Shown piece after piece: positions 25,401-38,600 of a stretch of 47,014 nt of DNA. Position numbers and translations under genes: made by a program. Each line of letters opens with the position of its first letter. Position 1 is the first letter of the stretch. This DNA comes from Ophiothrix spiculata (taxonomy: Eukaryota > Echinodermata > Ophiuroidea > Amphilepidida > Ophiotrichidae): assembly GCA_000969725.1 (NCBI GenBank), contig JXSR01S035047.1; one strand, written 5' to 3'. Below the pieces are notes generated by a model. That model was given only the letters and a program-made list of their open reading frames with translations, did no database searches and was not told the DNA's origin.

Positions 25401-28400
25401 ATAGATATGATTCATATGGGTCACCACATAAAGCTATAGGTGCTGGACCAAGACCACTGGACATTGTAGGCCAGGAAGATGCTCCTGTGGTTGCCAAGGT
25501 GAGTCGCTCCTCCCATGTCAGGTTCTTTTGCCATCCAAGAGGAAGTTAGCTGATATTGATTTCTTTAACCAGAGCAATCACCTCTTAACCACAATTGAAA
25601 ATTATCTATCGATCTCAACTTAGCTCTACGTTCATTTTAATGGATCCTGCTGAGTCAATCTACGTAAACGTAAACGTAAACGCTATCAAGTAAACAAACA
25701 TTAATGCTGACTATGCAGTGGGCAACCACGCTCAAGTGCTGACCATGCAGGGGGCAACCACGCTCAAGTGCTTGGTAAACAAAAAGGTGTTCCTCTCTTC
25801 GTAGGTAGAGAGGCAAAATTAGTTGACTCATGATGGCAAAGTGAACCCGACATGGCAATGATGATAGATATGATTCATATGGGTCACCACATAAAGCTTT
25901 AGGTGCTGGACCAAGACCACTGGACATTGTAGGCCAGGAAGATGCCCATGTGGTTGCCAAGGTGAGTCACTCCTCCAATGATGACAGATATGATTTATAT
26001 GGGTCACCATGCACATAAAGCTATAGGTGCTGGACCAAGACCACTGGACATTGTAGGCCAGGAAGATGCCCCTGTGGTTGCCAAGGTGAGTCGCTCCTCC
26101 AATGATGATAGATACCAATTAGGCAGGTAGTACGTAGGTACACATATCACTGTTACTACATTGGTCGTATTTTGTAGTCATTGTGGGACTTACGTATAAG
26201 CACAATCTGTTAATACATATTATGTTAACCTGACTTTTCAGTTAAGAGTAAATAGTAGTAAATTGGACCTGTCGTCTTGTACAACAAATCATGTATATTT
26301 TTGAACCATATGCTATCGAATAGTGGACTTTGGGTATATGACCATCACATCTACTGCACAAACTTGCATATGTATCAGCAATAGAATTGCAAATATGTAG
26401 GACTAAATCTACTGTTAAATATTTTTGTGGTGTCCTTGTAGCAAAGTAGATATGTGTATTACTGTTACTATTTCTTACTCTCGGCATATTTTTTTGCTTC
26501 CATTTTCCTCACTTTTTGCCCATTCTATTGTCCTTCTTGGACACTTCTGTAGAAGTCCTCGAGCTCTAGCGGCTCAAGTGACAGTTCAGCTCCCATCGTT
26601 AGTGAGAAAGAAAACAAGGAGAAGGTTGGTGTCAAAGCTTTATCTGTTGATCAGTTGCCTTTTGCTCATGTTTTTGGCATGTCTCCCTATCATTTTATAT
26701 TGATGCATTGTTATTCCGTTTAAGCATGATCTTGGAAAGAGTGCTTTAAAGATGCATTGGATAGCAAAGTGCCTTTCTGTTTTCATTTAACTACTACTGC
26801 TACATTTGATATGTTTTAGTGTTCTACTAATCTATTATTTGATGCTTTGTTTTCAAATTCTTTGCATTGTGTACCCTTTATTGTATTTTGTCGCAACCCT
26901 GGATCAAAGATTTAATCTGTCCAGATACCAAACTCCTAGATGTTACAACTGTTTCTCCCCATCATCCTCGATCCATTGGGTCTATTATGTGATATTTTGT
27001 TATAAGCATGAATAGCCTAAATAAAGAAGTTTCATTTTCCCCCAAATCCCCTCTTCCAGTTACTCCTTTTAGTGTGATTAATTACGGTTCACTGTTTTCA
27101 TTTCTTGAATTGCTCAATTTAATTGAATTTAATGATGTATTCTGAAGAATTTACTGGTCTCTTGGAATCATAAACAGAGCATGCATGCTTCTATGATTAA
27201 TCCCATGCATCGCAAATCCTTTCCCTCTTGTGAGAAAATATGTAAAAAATGTGCATGTTGTCAAGCAACACATGAATTGTGAACTGAACTGAGTATAGCA
27301 GTGTCACCACCCTGGCCAAGATAATGTAAAAATATACATGGTCTCAAACAAGACATGTAATTGTGAGCTAATTGATTCAGTGGTATCCTTGGCAAGGTAA
27401 ATCCCAATCAGTTCTCTTGTTTCTGTTGCCAAGTGAGTATGATCATTACTGAATGCTAGAAAGCTATCAGATTTGCAGTGAAAGAAGTGTGTTGACCCAG
27501 TCATAACAGTATTTCAATGTTAGTGGAGTCTTGGCCCCTGGGAAGGGATAACACACAGGGACGTGTTGCCCTCAGGATCCCCTTTTCCCACCCCGTCTTC
27601 CACTCCCTAGAACCCATTTTAAACACAATCTTTTGTCTTATGTCCTTTAAAAATTCATAAGATTGCAGAAATTTAGGTTCAGGAGCTCAAATGACTGTAA
27701 AAATCAGCTTAATTGTCACTTCAGATCTCTAGACCATCTGTTCAGGGTCAGTCCTTCCAAAACCAAAGATGAGAGAGCTTTCCCTCTAAGTCTAACTGGT
27801 CTAATCTCTTCAAAAGATTGAAATGGCTACTCAAACCTCTTCATAGAAAACAATCCTATTTTGATGCAATATTTACATATCCACTCATTGCTTGCTTTCC
27901 TGTCTGCCTGTTTGTATAAGCTTGTCATGTTTGGCAGTATTAGCTTCTTTTGTTGCCTAAATGCTGATTGTTCTTGTTTTCTTCAATATATAGCTACTAC
28001 ATGTATAGATATCTTATTTTTTTCTCTTCGTCTGTTTCTTAAATAGAGGAATTCTTCTGAAAGTTCATCGTCTGTTTCTAATGACAAAGACACCAAAGAA
28101 AAGGTGGGTTTAGTTGTCTCAATTGTTACTGTTCTCTGTTATTGTATGTTTTACCTTAAGTTGGAACTGGGGTTGGAACATATTTCTGTCCAAATGTGTT
28201 GTCCGTGGGATTTGAACAAAACACATTATCACAGGATGTATATCTGCTCAGGACAGAGTGTTATATGCTTTTGATGTTCACATCTGTAGAGTGAGTTCAT
28301 ATAATGAAGTAGAGAAGACATGGGACCTTTTACGCCTAATACATGCAGTCATGCACAGACCAACAAGGTTGCCAGTTTATTTGAAAATGTATCTTACTAT

Positions 28401-29600
28401 TATGTCTTGAAATTAAAAAATGTATGAAACAGTAGTTTTACAACGAGTAAAACAAGCAATGCAGACATTTTTTAATATTTACGAAATGAATATGGAATAT
28501 AAGGTTTGGTCCTAGACGTGCCGTTTTCACATGGATTAGGTATATTCATTATGTAAACTGCCCTTTTTCCAGTGTAATCAAAATGTATATTTCTATTTTA
28601 TTTTGATTAAAACTGTTAATATCTTTATTTTGCAGAAGATTGAAGTCCGTCCTTATCGAGGGGAAGACTATGGTTCTGATAGCGACAGGTCCGAGTTGTC
28701 TGACATAGCTGAAGAAGAGGAAGAAGTGTCTGAATTTGGTGATGCCAGTTTACCAGGTCTGACTAGCGAAAATATAAGTGAAGGAAAACGGACCAGATCG
28801 GAAACAGATGAGAAAAAGAAAATCAGAAAAACTTTAGAACATTACGCCACACGGGAATCGGAGTTTGATACCGATCCCGAGGTTGAACAACTCAATAAAC
28901 CAGATCATGCAGTACCCATTCCAATCATCAGACAGCAGAGGGATTTTGAAAGGGAATCGGAACAGTCACCTCACAATGCAGTGGTTGAACCTGTGCCGAT
29001 GAAAGCATCTGGCAATGTACCACAAATAGGTAGGTTTTTGTTTTCAATTGCTAGTGTTTTGATATCTTAGTTAATGTTCTGTCATACTCTTTGTAAACAT
29101 GAGGTTGGATCATAGATTTACATGGGAGATACCAGACTCGCCGACATTTTATTCTGGGATGGAGACAAATGTGGGGGTTTGGGGGTTTTGCCGATGATGC
29201 ATCGCATGTTGTCATAATATGCAAGTATTGTAAACACGCACACTCGCTTTGCGTACAGGTTGGCGTATCATTCAAGTAAAGTATTGCAACCAAATCTTAA
29301 CACGCGGGAACCGAGTGGACTCAAATACCATAATTTGAGCTCCATGGCTGACGGCACCATTACATGGGCCACCATACAAAGTCAGGTATCTCCCCTGTAT
29401 ATCTTTGGGTTAAATAGTCATTTGGTGTTTTCAGGGGCATTGGAAGGAAACTAAAAGTGGTATGCCCCAGGCACAGCCCGGACTTCAGATGAAGTTGTAA
29501 CCGTGTGATGATCAAAAAGGACCTCTATCAAATATTCAAGCATTTGAATGTGACCTTAATATTTGCAAGAAATTACATCATGAACAAGACCTTGTTTTTC

Positions 29601-29631
<31 letters not shown>

Positions 29632-32600
29632 TTTNNNNNNNNNNNNNNNNNNNNNNNNNNNNNNNNNNNNNNNNNNNNNNNNNNNNNNNNNNNNNNNNNN
29701 NNNNNNNNNNNNNNNNNNNATTTTTGCCATTTTTAGATTTAGATGTTACGGTTAGTTTAAAATTTGACAGTGATAAAAGCATGACATATTTTATTGATAT
29801 ATCCTAGTCCTTTATCAACTGCATGTTATCAAATTTACATTATTCTATTATGCATGATGTTGATCCTTGGTGAAGGGTTAATAATGTTTTTGTGTTTTGG
29901 ATGCTTAAATCTTATATTTCTCTTTATGTAAAACTAAAGCTATGGTCACAATAATCGTACGATCAGCTTACAAGCAGTGTTTAGTCCATCTAATAGGACC
30001 ACATGACGCCCTCGCTGCTCGCTTTACTCACTGCTCGTGGTCCTTTAAAACGGACTAAACACTGCTCGTAAGCTGATCGTACGATTATTAGCTTTATAAC
30101 CATAGCTTTAAGTGTTTGTGATTGTTGTTGTCGTTTGTCATTTTTATAAAAAATATTGTTTTTGATGTTTTGTCTTTGTTTACCCTGTCCTATTGTTAAT
30201 ATCCATGTTGTTACAGCTTTTAGTGGTATAGCTCCTATAGCAGACGTTGTATTCCCTAAATTTGTGCCAATATTTCGCCTTGGTGAGTTTTAATGAGTAG
30301 CATGTATAGCTTTGAATGATAAACTCTGGCTGTCTACCAGAAACAAGCAATTTGCAAAACTGTACTACCTAGTCTTAAAAGTAAACACTCTGTAAAAAAT
30401 CAAAGAAAAATAACAATAAAAACTATGTAGAAAAAATGCAAAAGCTCCCATGTTTTGAGACTATTAAGTAGTGGAAATATGTAAACTCATTTTTCAGTAT
30501 ATGCCTAGAATATAAAGTTGTGTTTCATCATGCTAATGCTGATCTGAGATAACCTGCCACATATCACAACATATAGTATGTCTCAATGTTGTTTTGCATT
30601 AAAAGTCAGGTCGTGCATGCCACACTTAACGCGCTTGAATTGTGTGGCAATAAGCAATCAGAAGTGTGCGAAAGGTCTCCTATAGAGGTTCTAAGTAAAA
30701 TTTGTGATACAGAAGTTTTAACCTACTTTTGTGTATTTTATCACCATCACATCACATATGAGCCTACTTCCTTATATAGTAATATGTGGCAATTTTTTGG
30801 ACCAAATCACATTTTGTGCCGACATTGAGTGCCAGACCACAACACAACTATCAGGGTTCCCAGCCCATCAGGGAAATCAAGGATAATTATTTTACTTTTT
30901 TCAAATCAAGGAAAAGTCACGGAATTTGATAAAAAATGTCTCAAATCAGGGAAAAGTTATGAATTTATGGATTGGCCCAAAAATCAAAAGTAGTTGTACC
31001 CATTTTCCCTGGTGTGACAGATCTTAGGTCATCCTTTTTAATGTGGGCACCCATAAAAGGTGGATTTGTTACATTGAGAATGATTTATGCATAAATGTTG
31101 TCATATCTTTTCAGCAATCCCATGAAATGTTCTAATTTTGGTATCATTTTAAAGACAATTTATTTGACTTTCAAGAAATTAAGAATAGAACCCAAAATGA
31201 AGTGATTAAGTAGGCTTAATAACCTGTTAAAGCTAATTAGCCAGGGTGGAGGCGGGTGTGGATGAGGCGGGTGTGGATGAGGCATCATGAAAATTGTGCA
31301 TCATTTCTTGTGTCATATCTTCTTAAAAATCCATTGAAGTGTCATAAATCTGATTTGATTTCAAAGGCTGGTTATTGTTTATCAAAATCAAGTTGGAATT
31401 AACCCAAATAAAGTTGATCATTAACGCTAATAACAAGTTAAAGTCAATAAGCTAATTTAGCCAGAAATCAAAACGGGCATAAATGCGGTTGGTGTGGATG
31501 AAATATGTACATTGTGCATCAAATCTTATCATAACTTTTCAAAAATTGTATGAAATGTTATAATTTTGGTGTGATTTTGAAGATAATGTATTAGTCTATA
31601 AAATCAATTAAAAATAATAGCCAAATAAAGGTGTTTATTATCTCTAATCAACCATTACCAGGAGGGAGTTAAGTATGGATGAAGTGAGTGAGTTGTAACG
31701 CAAATGGGCCTGACCTTAAAAAAAATGACCCTAAGTAGTACTTTTAGGTTGATGTGCAAAGTCGTAGGATTTGAAAAGTAACCTAATTTTGCATTTTTGT
31801 AAAAATAATTATCATAAATTTGAATTCTTGTCAGGGAAAATCAGGGAATTTGTTTATGCTGGGAACCCTGACTATATATAAAACCATCCATATTAGTTGC
31901 ATTCCATTAAGTCAAAGTTTTAAGTGTATGGATGGAACACAGGATTCCCACATTAATCTATTAGGACTGTGGTCTGCTGGTACCCCCTACTGTACTTTGA
32001 TAAACACCAAATAGACGGACCTTTTCTCATCATGAGTTGATACAGATAAGCACAAGCGTAGTTGATCTCAGCACAACTGCATGAGATGCAGAGCGTGTCG
32101 TATGTGTGTAAGTGGGATTATAAATGTTTACTGATGGACAAAGAAAAGCTTCATAATTTGTGCCTATTTAGTGATGATCAGAGTATACATATAGTTTCCT
32201 AATATTCCTAGGTGTAGTTTTCTTAATCTGTGGTTTTGACTTTCCATGAACCATCATTTCATCTTGCTTATTTTGCTCACAGCTCGCAGATCACCAAAAA
32301 CAAAATGCCCATGAAAGGAAACAAGTTGACAAAACCATATGGTTTAATAAATCTAAACTATACTAGTCATAATTGCTTGTTCATGGTGGAGGGTCATTGT
32401 TGCAATTGTATGAATTGTTCGATTTTAATTTTTCTGTGCATGTTTTTTGTTTGTTTGATTTGAAATCTTTTCAAATGACAATGGGAAATGTTTTTTGAAA
32501 TGAAATTTTTTGACATTTTTGGAAATGATGTATGTATGATTATATGAATGATAATGCATGGTGTATCCAAAAAGGAATCTACATACATATGTCATGTGAC

Positions 32601-35600
32601 CTAGTTTCACCCAATCAAATGACTGGAATATATTTATGTGTTATGTATAGACTGAATTAATAATAAACAATTGAATGAATAAAAGGAAGAATGCATTGAT
32701 AACAATAGTTTATGGATTAGTGAATGTATAATGAATAAATGAATGAAAAGAATTAAGAACTGACTAATTGAAAATGAATGATAAATTGTTACATTGAATT
32801 GTGTACTATGCTCCAAACACGTTTTGACGATGTCATATTTATCCTTTCAGAAGTAACAAACGACAAACTCAGCCAAAGATCCCACAAGTCGCCTAGACAT
32901 TCCAGTACACGGGGACCAGAAAATAGGCATTCCGATCCTAACAGGCATGATCCTAACAGACATGATCCTAATAAACATCCTGAAATCAGACAATCACGGT
33001 CATTACCATCAAATTCATCGGCGCCCTCTAGCGCACAGAACTCTCACAGCGAGCCTCACGAATCAAGGACGCCATCTCGTCAAAGAAGTTTACGTGACGA
33101 GATTAACAGAACTAAAGAAAGTGATTATACGTCACAAAGTGTTTCACAATCACACAGTACTTCTCAAAGTTTAACTCGTAGCTCAAGGTCAGACAGTCGG
33201 GGTAGACGAAGACATTCGTCTAATTCGAGGACTGAGGACACTTTTGACGATGATGATGAATATTTAGCGAGTCGGAGTGAGTTTGATGAGATTTATGACG
33301 ATGGTACTGTGCGATATTTTGTTGCTTTGTATACATATGATCCGTATGATGATTCCCCTAATAAGGATGTAGCTGATGAAGAACTGGGGTTCAATGAAGG
33401 AGACGTCATCAAGGTTAGTCTTTTAGGAAAAAGTATACTTTAGGTCCCATCAAAACCTATACCCTAACCCTAAAGCTAACCCTAAATTAAACCTAACACT
33501 AACCCTAAAATTCTGGAAGGGACCTAAAGTACATTTGGTCTGTCTTATATTTATGAACACACAGAGTGCTGGGGGTACTCAAGTTTGGTTTGGGTAAGAA
33601 CATGTCACTAGGAAATTTGAAATGCCAGTCAATCAAACAACCTAATTACAAAAAAAGAAGGCCCATCCATGTACCAAATCTCCCAAATTTTGAGTCAAAT
33701 TTATTTAAAATCGCAATTTTTGGACCAAATTTGCACTATTTTGGCACAAAGTTTCTAAGGAATTGTGACAAAATGCCCTGAAAATTGCGCTGTTTTTCAA
33801 AAGTTTTGGAGAAAAAAAGAGTAAAAGTAGACACAGCAAAATTCCAAATTTTGAGTAGATAGGGACCAGTTAAAATACCAGGGAGCCTGATTTTGCTACC
33901 TTGTGCAGCACTTCCAAAAAAAACACTTTTGTACTAAGTAACATTCATTGAATTGTGCCATGTCACCATTTTTTAAGTAAGAGACCAAAATCTTAGCTGC
34001 TTTGAGCTTAAATGTCAATCTTACCATTTTTACATGGACATTCAGTTTTGAAAATGATTTTTTCATTGATTTGAATTCAGGTTTTTACAATATTTTCATT
34101 AACTTTTGAACACATTGGTTGATGAGTTCTCATATTTGAGAACCAGGGTTGTTTTTGGAAACAGTACTCCTGGTTTTGTAAATTCAAGTAATGTTTGACA
34201 TAAATCCTTCCAACACCTACAGGTATTTGGTGACAAAGATGCAGATGGTTTCTACATGGGTGAACTAAATGGCGCACGAGGATATGTGCCTTATAACATG
34301 GTAGAAGAGGTTGCTCCACCCGATTCATCACCAGCGCCACCACCGAGTCCACACAGCCCACAGAAAAGAGTTGGTGATAATTCACTCGATAGGAATTATA
34401 GCAGTAGTCTGAATACTACTACTAATAGCAGTGCAGGTAAGATTTATTCCAAAACAAGTTATAGGTCAAACAATAATTGATTGGACAATGTAAACAACAA
34501 TCCAGAGTATTGGGCCCCATTGTTTGTGAATGCAACCCTTACCATGGATTTTTGTTTAAATTGTCCAATCAATAAACTATTATTTTGCCTAAAGTATGAT
34601 CCTTGTTCAAAAAAGGCGAAGGGGTAGTAGTAAAGTAAAGTAATCTTTATTCAGGGTTTTAAACTCATATCAGTTACAAAACTGGTCTCCCATGAGATCC
34701 TGAAAAAATATTAAATCAATATAAAACAATATAATATTTACAAATTAATAATTTACATTAAAGATATATACAATATATACAAACATTAGTGCACATGTGA
34801 TTTGAAACTTGTACAAATGCATAAAGGGAAAAAAATCCCATACAAAGGCAATACAGTTCAAACAAGAAGTAATTTTAAGACATAACAAAAGTTTTAAACG
34901 AACTAAAGGTCATTGACATAGCCTGATTTCTGATGTGGCATGGGAGGTTATTCCAATTTGTACCAGCACGATATAAAAATGTACGCTTGCCAGCATTGAT
35001 ATTGAAAGACGGAATAACAAGACTATTTGACGATTGACTACGAGTGTTATGTGAATGAATACTAGAGGTATAGGTAAACTGGCAAGAAAGATATGAAGGG
35101 GCCTCTTGAATGAGACATTTGAAAACCAAAAGAAGAAGTTTATTCTGCCACCTTTTGTCAAGTTTATGCCAATTTAGAGTAGACATTAAATGATCAATAG
35201 AAGTTCTTATACTCAGAAGTATACGGACAAGCTTATTTTGTAAAATTTGAAGAGAATTTAGGTGTTCCCTATAGAAATTTGACCAAACAGCACTACAGTA
35301 ATCAAAGTGAGGAAACACCAAAGCATTTGCAAGCATATTAAGAGTTTTTGAAGGAAGATAGAATTTTACCCTACGTATAACACCAATACGCTTTGATATA
35401 ATTGAAGAAATATAATCAACATGATCAGACCAGGAAAGAGTAGGATCAAAAATAATCCCCAAATATTTAAATTTGTCAACTCTTTCAATTGAAGTATTGT
35501 TATACATCAATTTAACATTTAAAAAGTTACTGAGAAGATGAGGAGTACCAAAAACCATAAATTTAGTTTTCTTAATATTAAGAAAACCAGTGACCGATCT

Positions 35601-38600
35601 TGGAAAGACTATCATTCATGTTCTTTTGAAGAGTTTCATGGTCAGATGCAATAAATAAAGAAAGTGGTATAATCAGCACACATGACACATTTACAATTGA
35701 TGCGATCAGGAAGAGTGTTTACATAGATGATAAATAATAGTGGACCCAAGATCGATCCCTGGGGTACTCCAATATAAATATTTTTAACATCAGAAAAAGT
35801 GGAATTAATACAAACAGCTTGAGTTCTATCAGAGTGGCTATCTCTTTTTCGAAGCGATTGGGCCAGACACCACTATTTGTTATATTTTTTTTGGTGAGGG
35901 ATTGCCAAACCTCCTTCCCCGCAAGTTTGTTATCTTCCACTATTGAAGGATGCTGTACCCATTTCACATATGGATTGATAGTAGTACATGAGGGTTTCTT
36001 TTAAAGATATTGATTGTACTAGTTGTAGAGCAAGAAACTTGACGAGTGCCGCACAATACAAATTTGATTGATTTTATTCATATATTCTGTTATATTTTCT
36101 CTTTCAAACTTATTTGGCTAAGATTTTAAGGTTGAAAATAGGTCTAAGATTTGATTTAAGGTTAGGTTTAAAATGTTGTAATATTAGTGTTAAGGGTAGT
36201 TTTGAGTGTCAGTTTCAGTAAGAATATTATATGTCGCTGATACGCCTGACATATAAAATACCTTGAGTAAACTATATAATAATTCGAGATGAGGCGATAC
36301 TTTTTTGGGAGTCTTTTACCTTGAGTTTACTATATAAACAGCAAAAGTGTGTTTACCATACTACAAGTTGTTAAGTCATGAGGCTCTTACCAAGTTTCTT
36401 CATGTAAAAGTAACAAAAAATGATACAAAATAATCAGTCAAGGATTATAAAGGGAAATCATGCCAATATCCAATCGAATGACACATTTTATTCTGTTGAT
36501 TTTTCAGCCAATCTCTACAATAGTCCCATCAACGGTGCATCACTACACATCCCACCAGATGCAAGAGCAAGGAGAATGAGGGCGCTATTTGGTTACGATC
36601 CTCGCGAGTTATCACCCAATCTGGATGTAGATTCTGAGTTAGCATTCAACAATGGAGATATCATATTGGTGTATGGGGAGATGGATGATGATGGTTTCTT
36701 TATTGTAAGTATCAGGAATTGGTGAGAGACGAAAACTCAAAAGAAATTTTTCAAATTAGGATTCTGAGATGTGATAATGAATTTTAGTTCTGCTGTCCAA
36801 AGCTCTTTAATAGACAGCAAGAAATAGATGATTTTTTTAAATCTTTGAAATAATCTGTGTTGAAATATTCTTATAGATCATCACATCATTTATAAAGCCA
36901 TGAATTTTGTTAAAATCGAGACATTCTAACATTCATTTTGATGTTTGGGATAATTAACGTGCATGTTTTGTTTTGTTGTATGAAAAAGAATGGATGGTAT
37001 ATATATTGTATATAGCATTTTGTTATGATGTTAGTGAAATGCGACAAAATCAATGCAGTCGGTTTTAATTCATCCACTGCATAAGACCTGCAGAGGCCGA
37101 GTGCATTGGACAGCAAACAAATTAATATTATGAGATTTGGTTCAAAAATATATTAGAGTTAAAACAGTTTCAAATGAATAATTATGACCAACTTTGGCCA
37201 TCCATATCTATATTTTCCTCATGAAGCAAGTGTACAGAATGGTTACATGCACTTTTCTACACTCTTACATGTAGAATGAAATTTGTAATCCCAAATTCAA
37301 TTCAACAATTTGCCATAACTGAAAAAGTATGTAACTTTTGGTCAAATCATTTGTATTTATTTTATATTATATGTGACTGTTCATCTTGTACCTCAAGTAA
37401 AGTCAGGAATACTTGTACAAGTCTTAATTATGCTGAAGAATTTTTTTATGAATTTTAAATGTTCATACCTTTCTTAAGCTCCTTGCAAAATATTAGATTT
37501 TATTTCAATTTTATAATGTCTGAAAAAGTAACATTTTCTTTATATAATTGTATTGAAAATGTGCATAAAATATAAACTTAAATTTGTGTTGATTTGGTTT
37601 TAGATATATTGATAGGTTATGCCTCAAAGAATCATATCACTACTTCAGTTCAGTGAACTTAAAATCATTATCAATTTAAAGCTGGAGATGTTTTATTTGA
37701 TTCTGACCTTATTAGAGGTTTATCCTGAATGGTCACATATACTGTAAACGTACTTAATTTTGCGAGGTATTTAATTTCGCGAATTTCGCGAGGACTTTAA
37801 ATTCGCGAAATTAAATCCCTCGTGAAATTATGTTATTATATGTATTACAATAATAAAATTTCAAATTCGCGAAATTTAATCCTAGCGAAAATGTTCCATT
37901 TTGACAATTAGCAAAATAAAGTACCCGCGAAATTAAAGTGCTTTACAGTATAATAAATTGACACACTATCAATCTGTTGCCTACATACAGGGTGAGATAG
38001 CAGGAGAAAGAGGCCTTGTTCCCTCAAACTTCCTAGAAGACTATCCAGAGACTGACAACGAGAGGAGAGATCGCGAGAGATCAGAACGAGATCGAGAAAG
38101 ACTAGACAGGGATAGAATAGATCGAGACAGGCGAGAAGAAACTCTACATTATAACAGTCCTACGCATTCACGGTCCTCGTTGAAATCACAGGACCCAGAC
38201 AGGTCACCTAGGCATGGGCAAGATAGACATCAGGTAGGAAAATAAAAACATAGAATTTAGATATACGTTATTTGCAGGGCTTCAAAAAGACTAATAAATT
38301 TATGTGGTTGTTATAATTGTGGCATTTTGGTTATCCACCTGCTATTTTATAGATTGGAGTAGTCCATTACAATTTTGTGTATTAGTAATAAAACATGAAT
38401 TATGAATTGCATTTAAAGAATTTATTCAATCTCATTGCAAGAGTTTGTTACATAAATTTATAGATTGTTTGATGTCATTATATAGAACCCAGCTTGATCA
38501 ATGTCTTGAAATTTCATTATGTTCATCAGTGATAGTTATATTGAAAAAGGCTAGAATGAAAACAAATGTTTACTTGTGTGTTCAGTTTTCATTAGTTATA

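Noticed and set aside
25855..26085. Units 3 and 4 of the 120-bp array as used exons
   Set aside because: No acceptor in the right phase precedes unit 3, and unit 4 is frameshifted to a stop.
25655..26118. Open frames on - with repeated peptide blocks
   Set aside because: Antisense reading of the 120-bp exon repeat; not a gene.
29505..29807. Open frames crossing the unknown bases
   Set aside because: They exist only because the gap is translated as unknown residues.
32280..32345. Possible cassette exon after TTTTGCTCACAG reading [17 protein letters not shown]
   Set aside because: The surrounding introns need phase 1 borders; in that phase it hits TGA after ten codons, and no good donor follows.
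32947..33174. 75-codon open frame overlapping the SH3-II linker exon
   Set aside because: Alternative frame of a real exon with no independent support.
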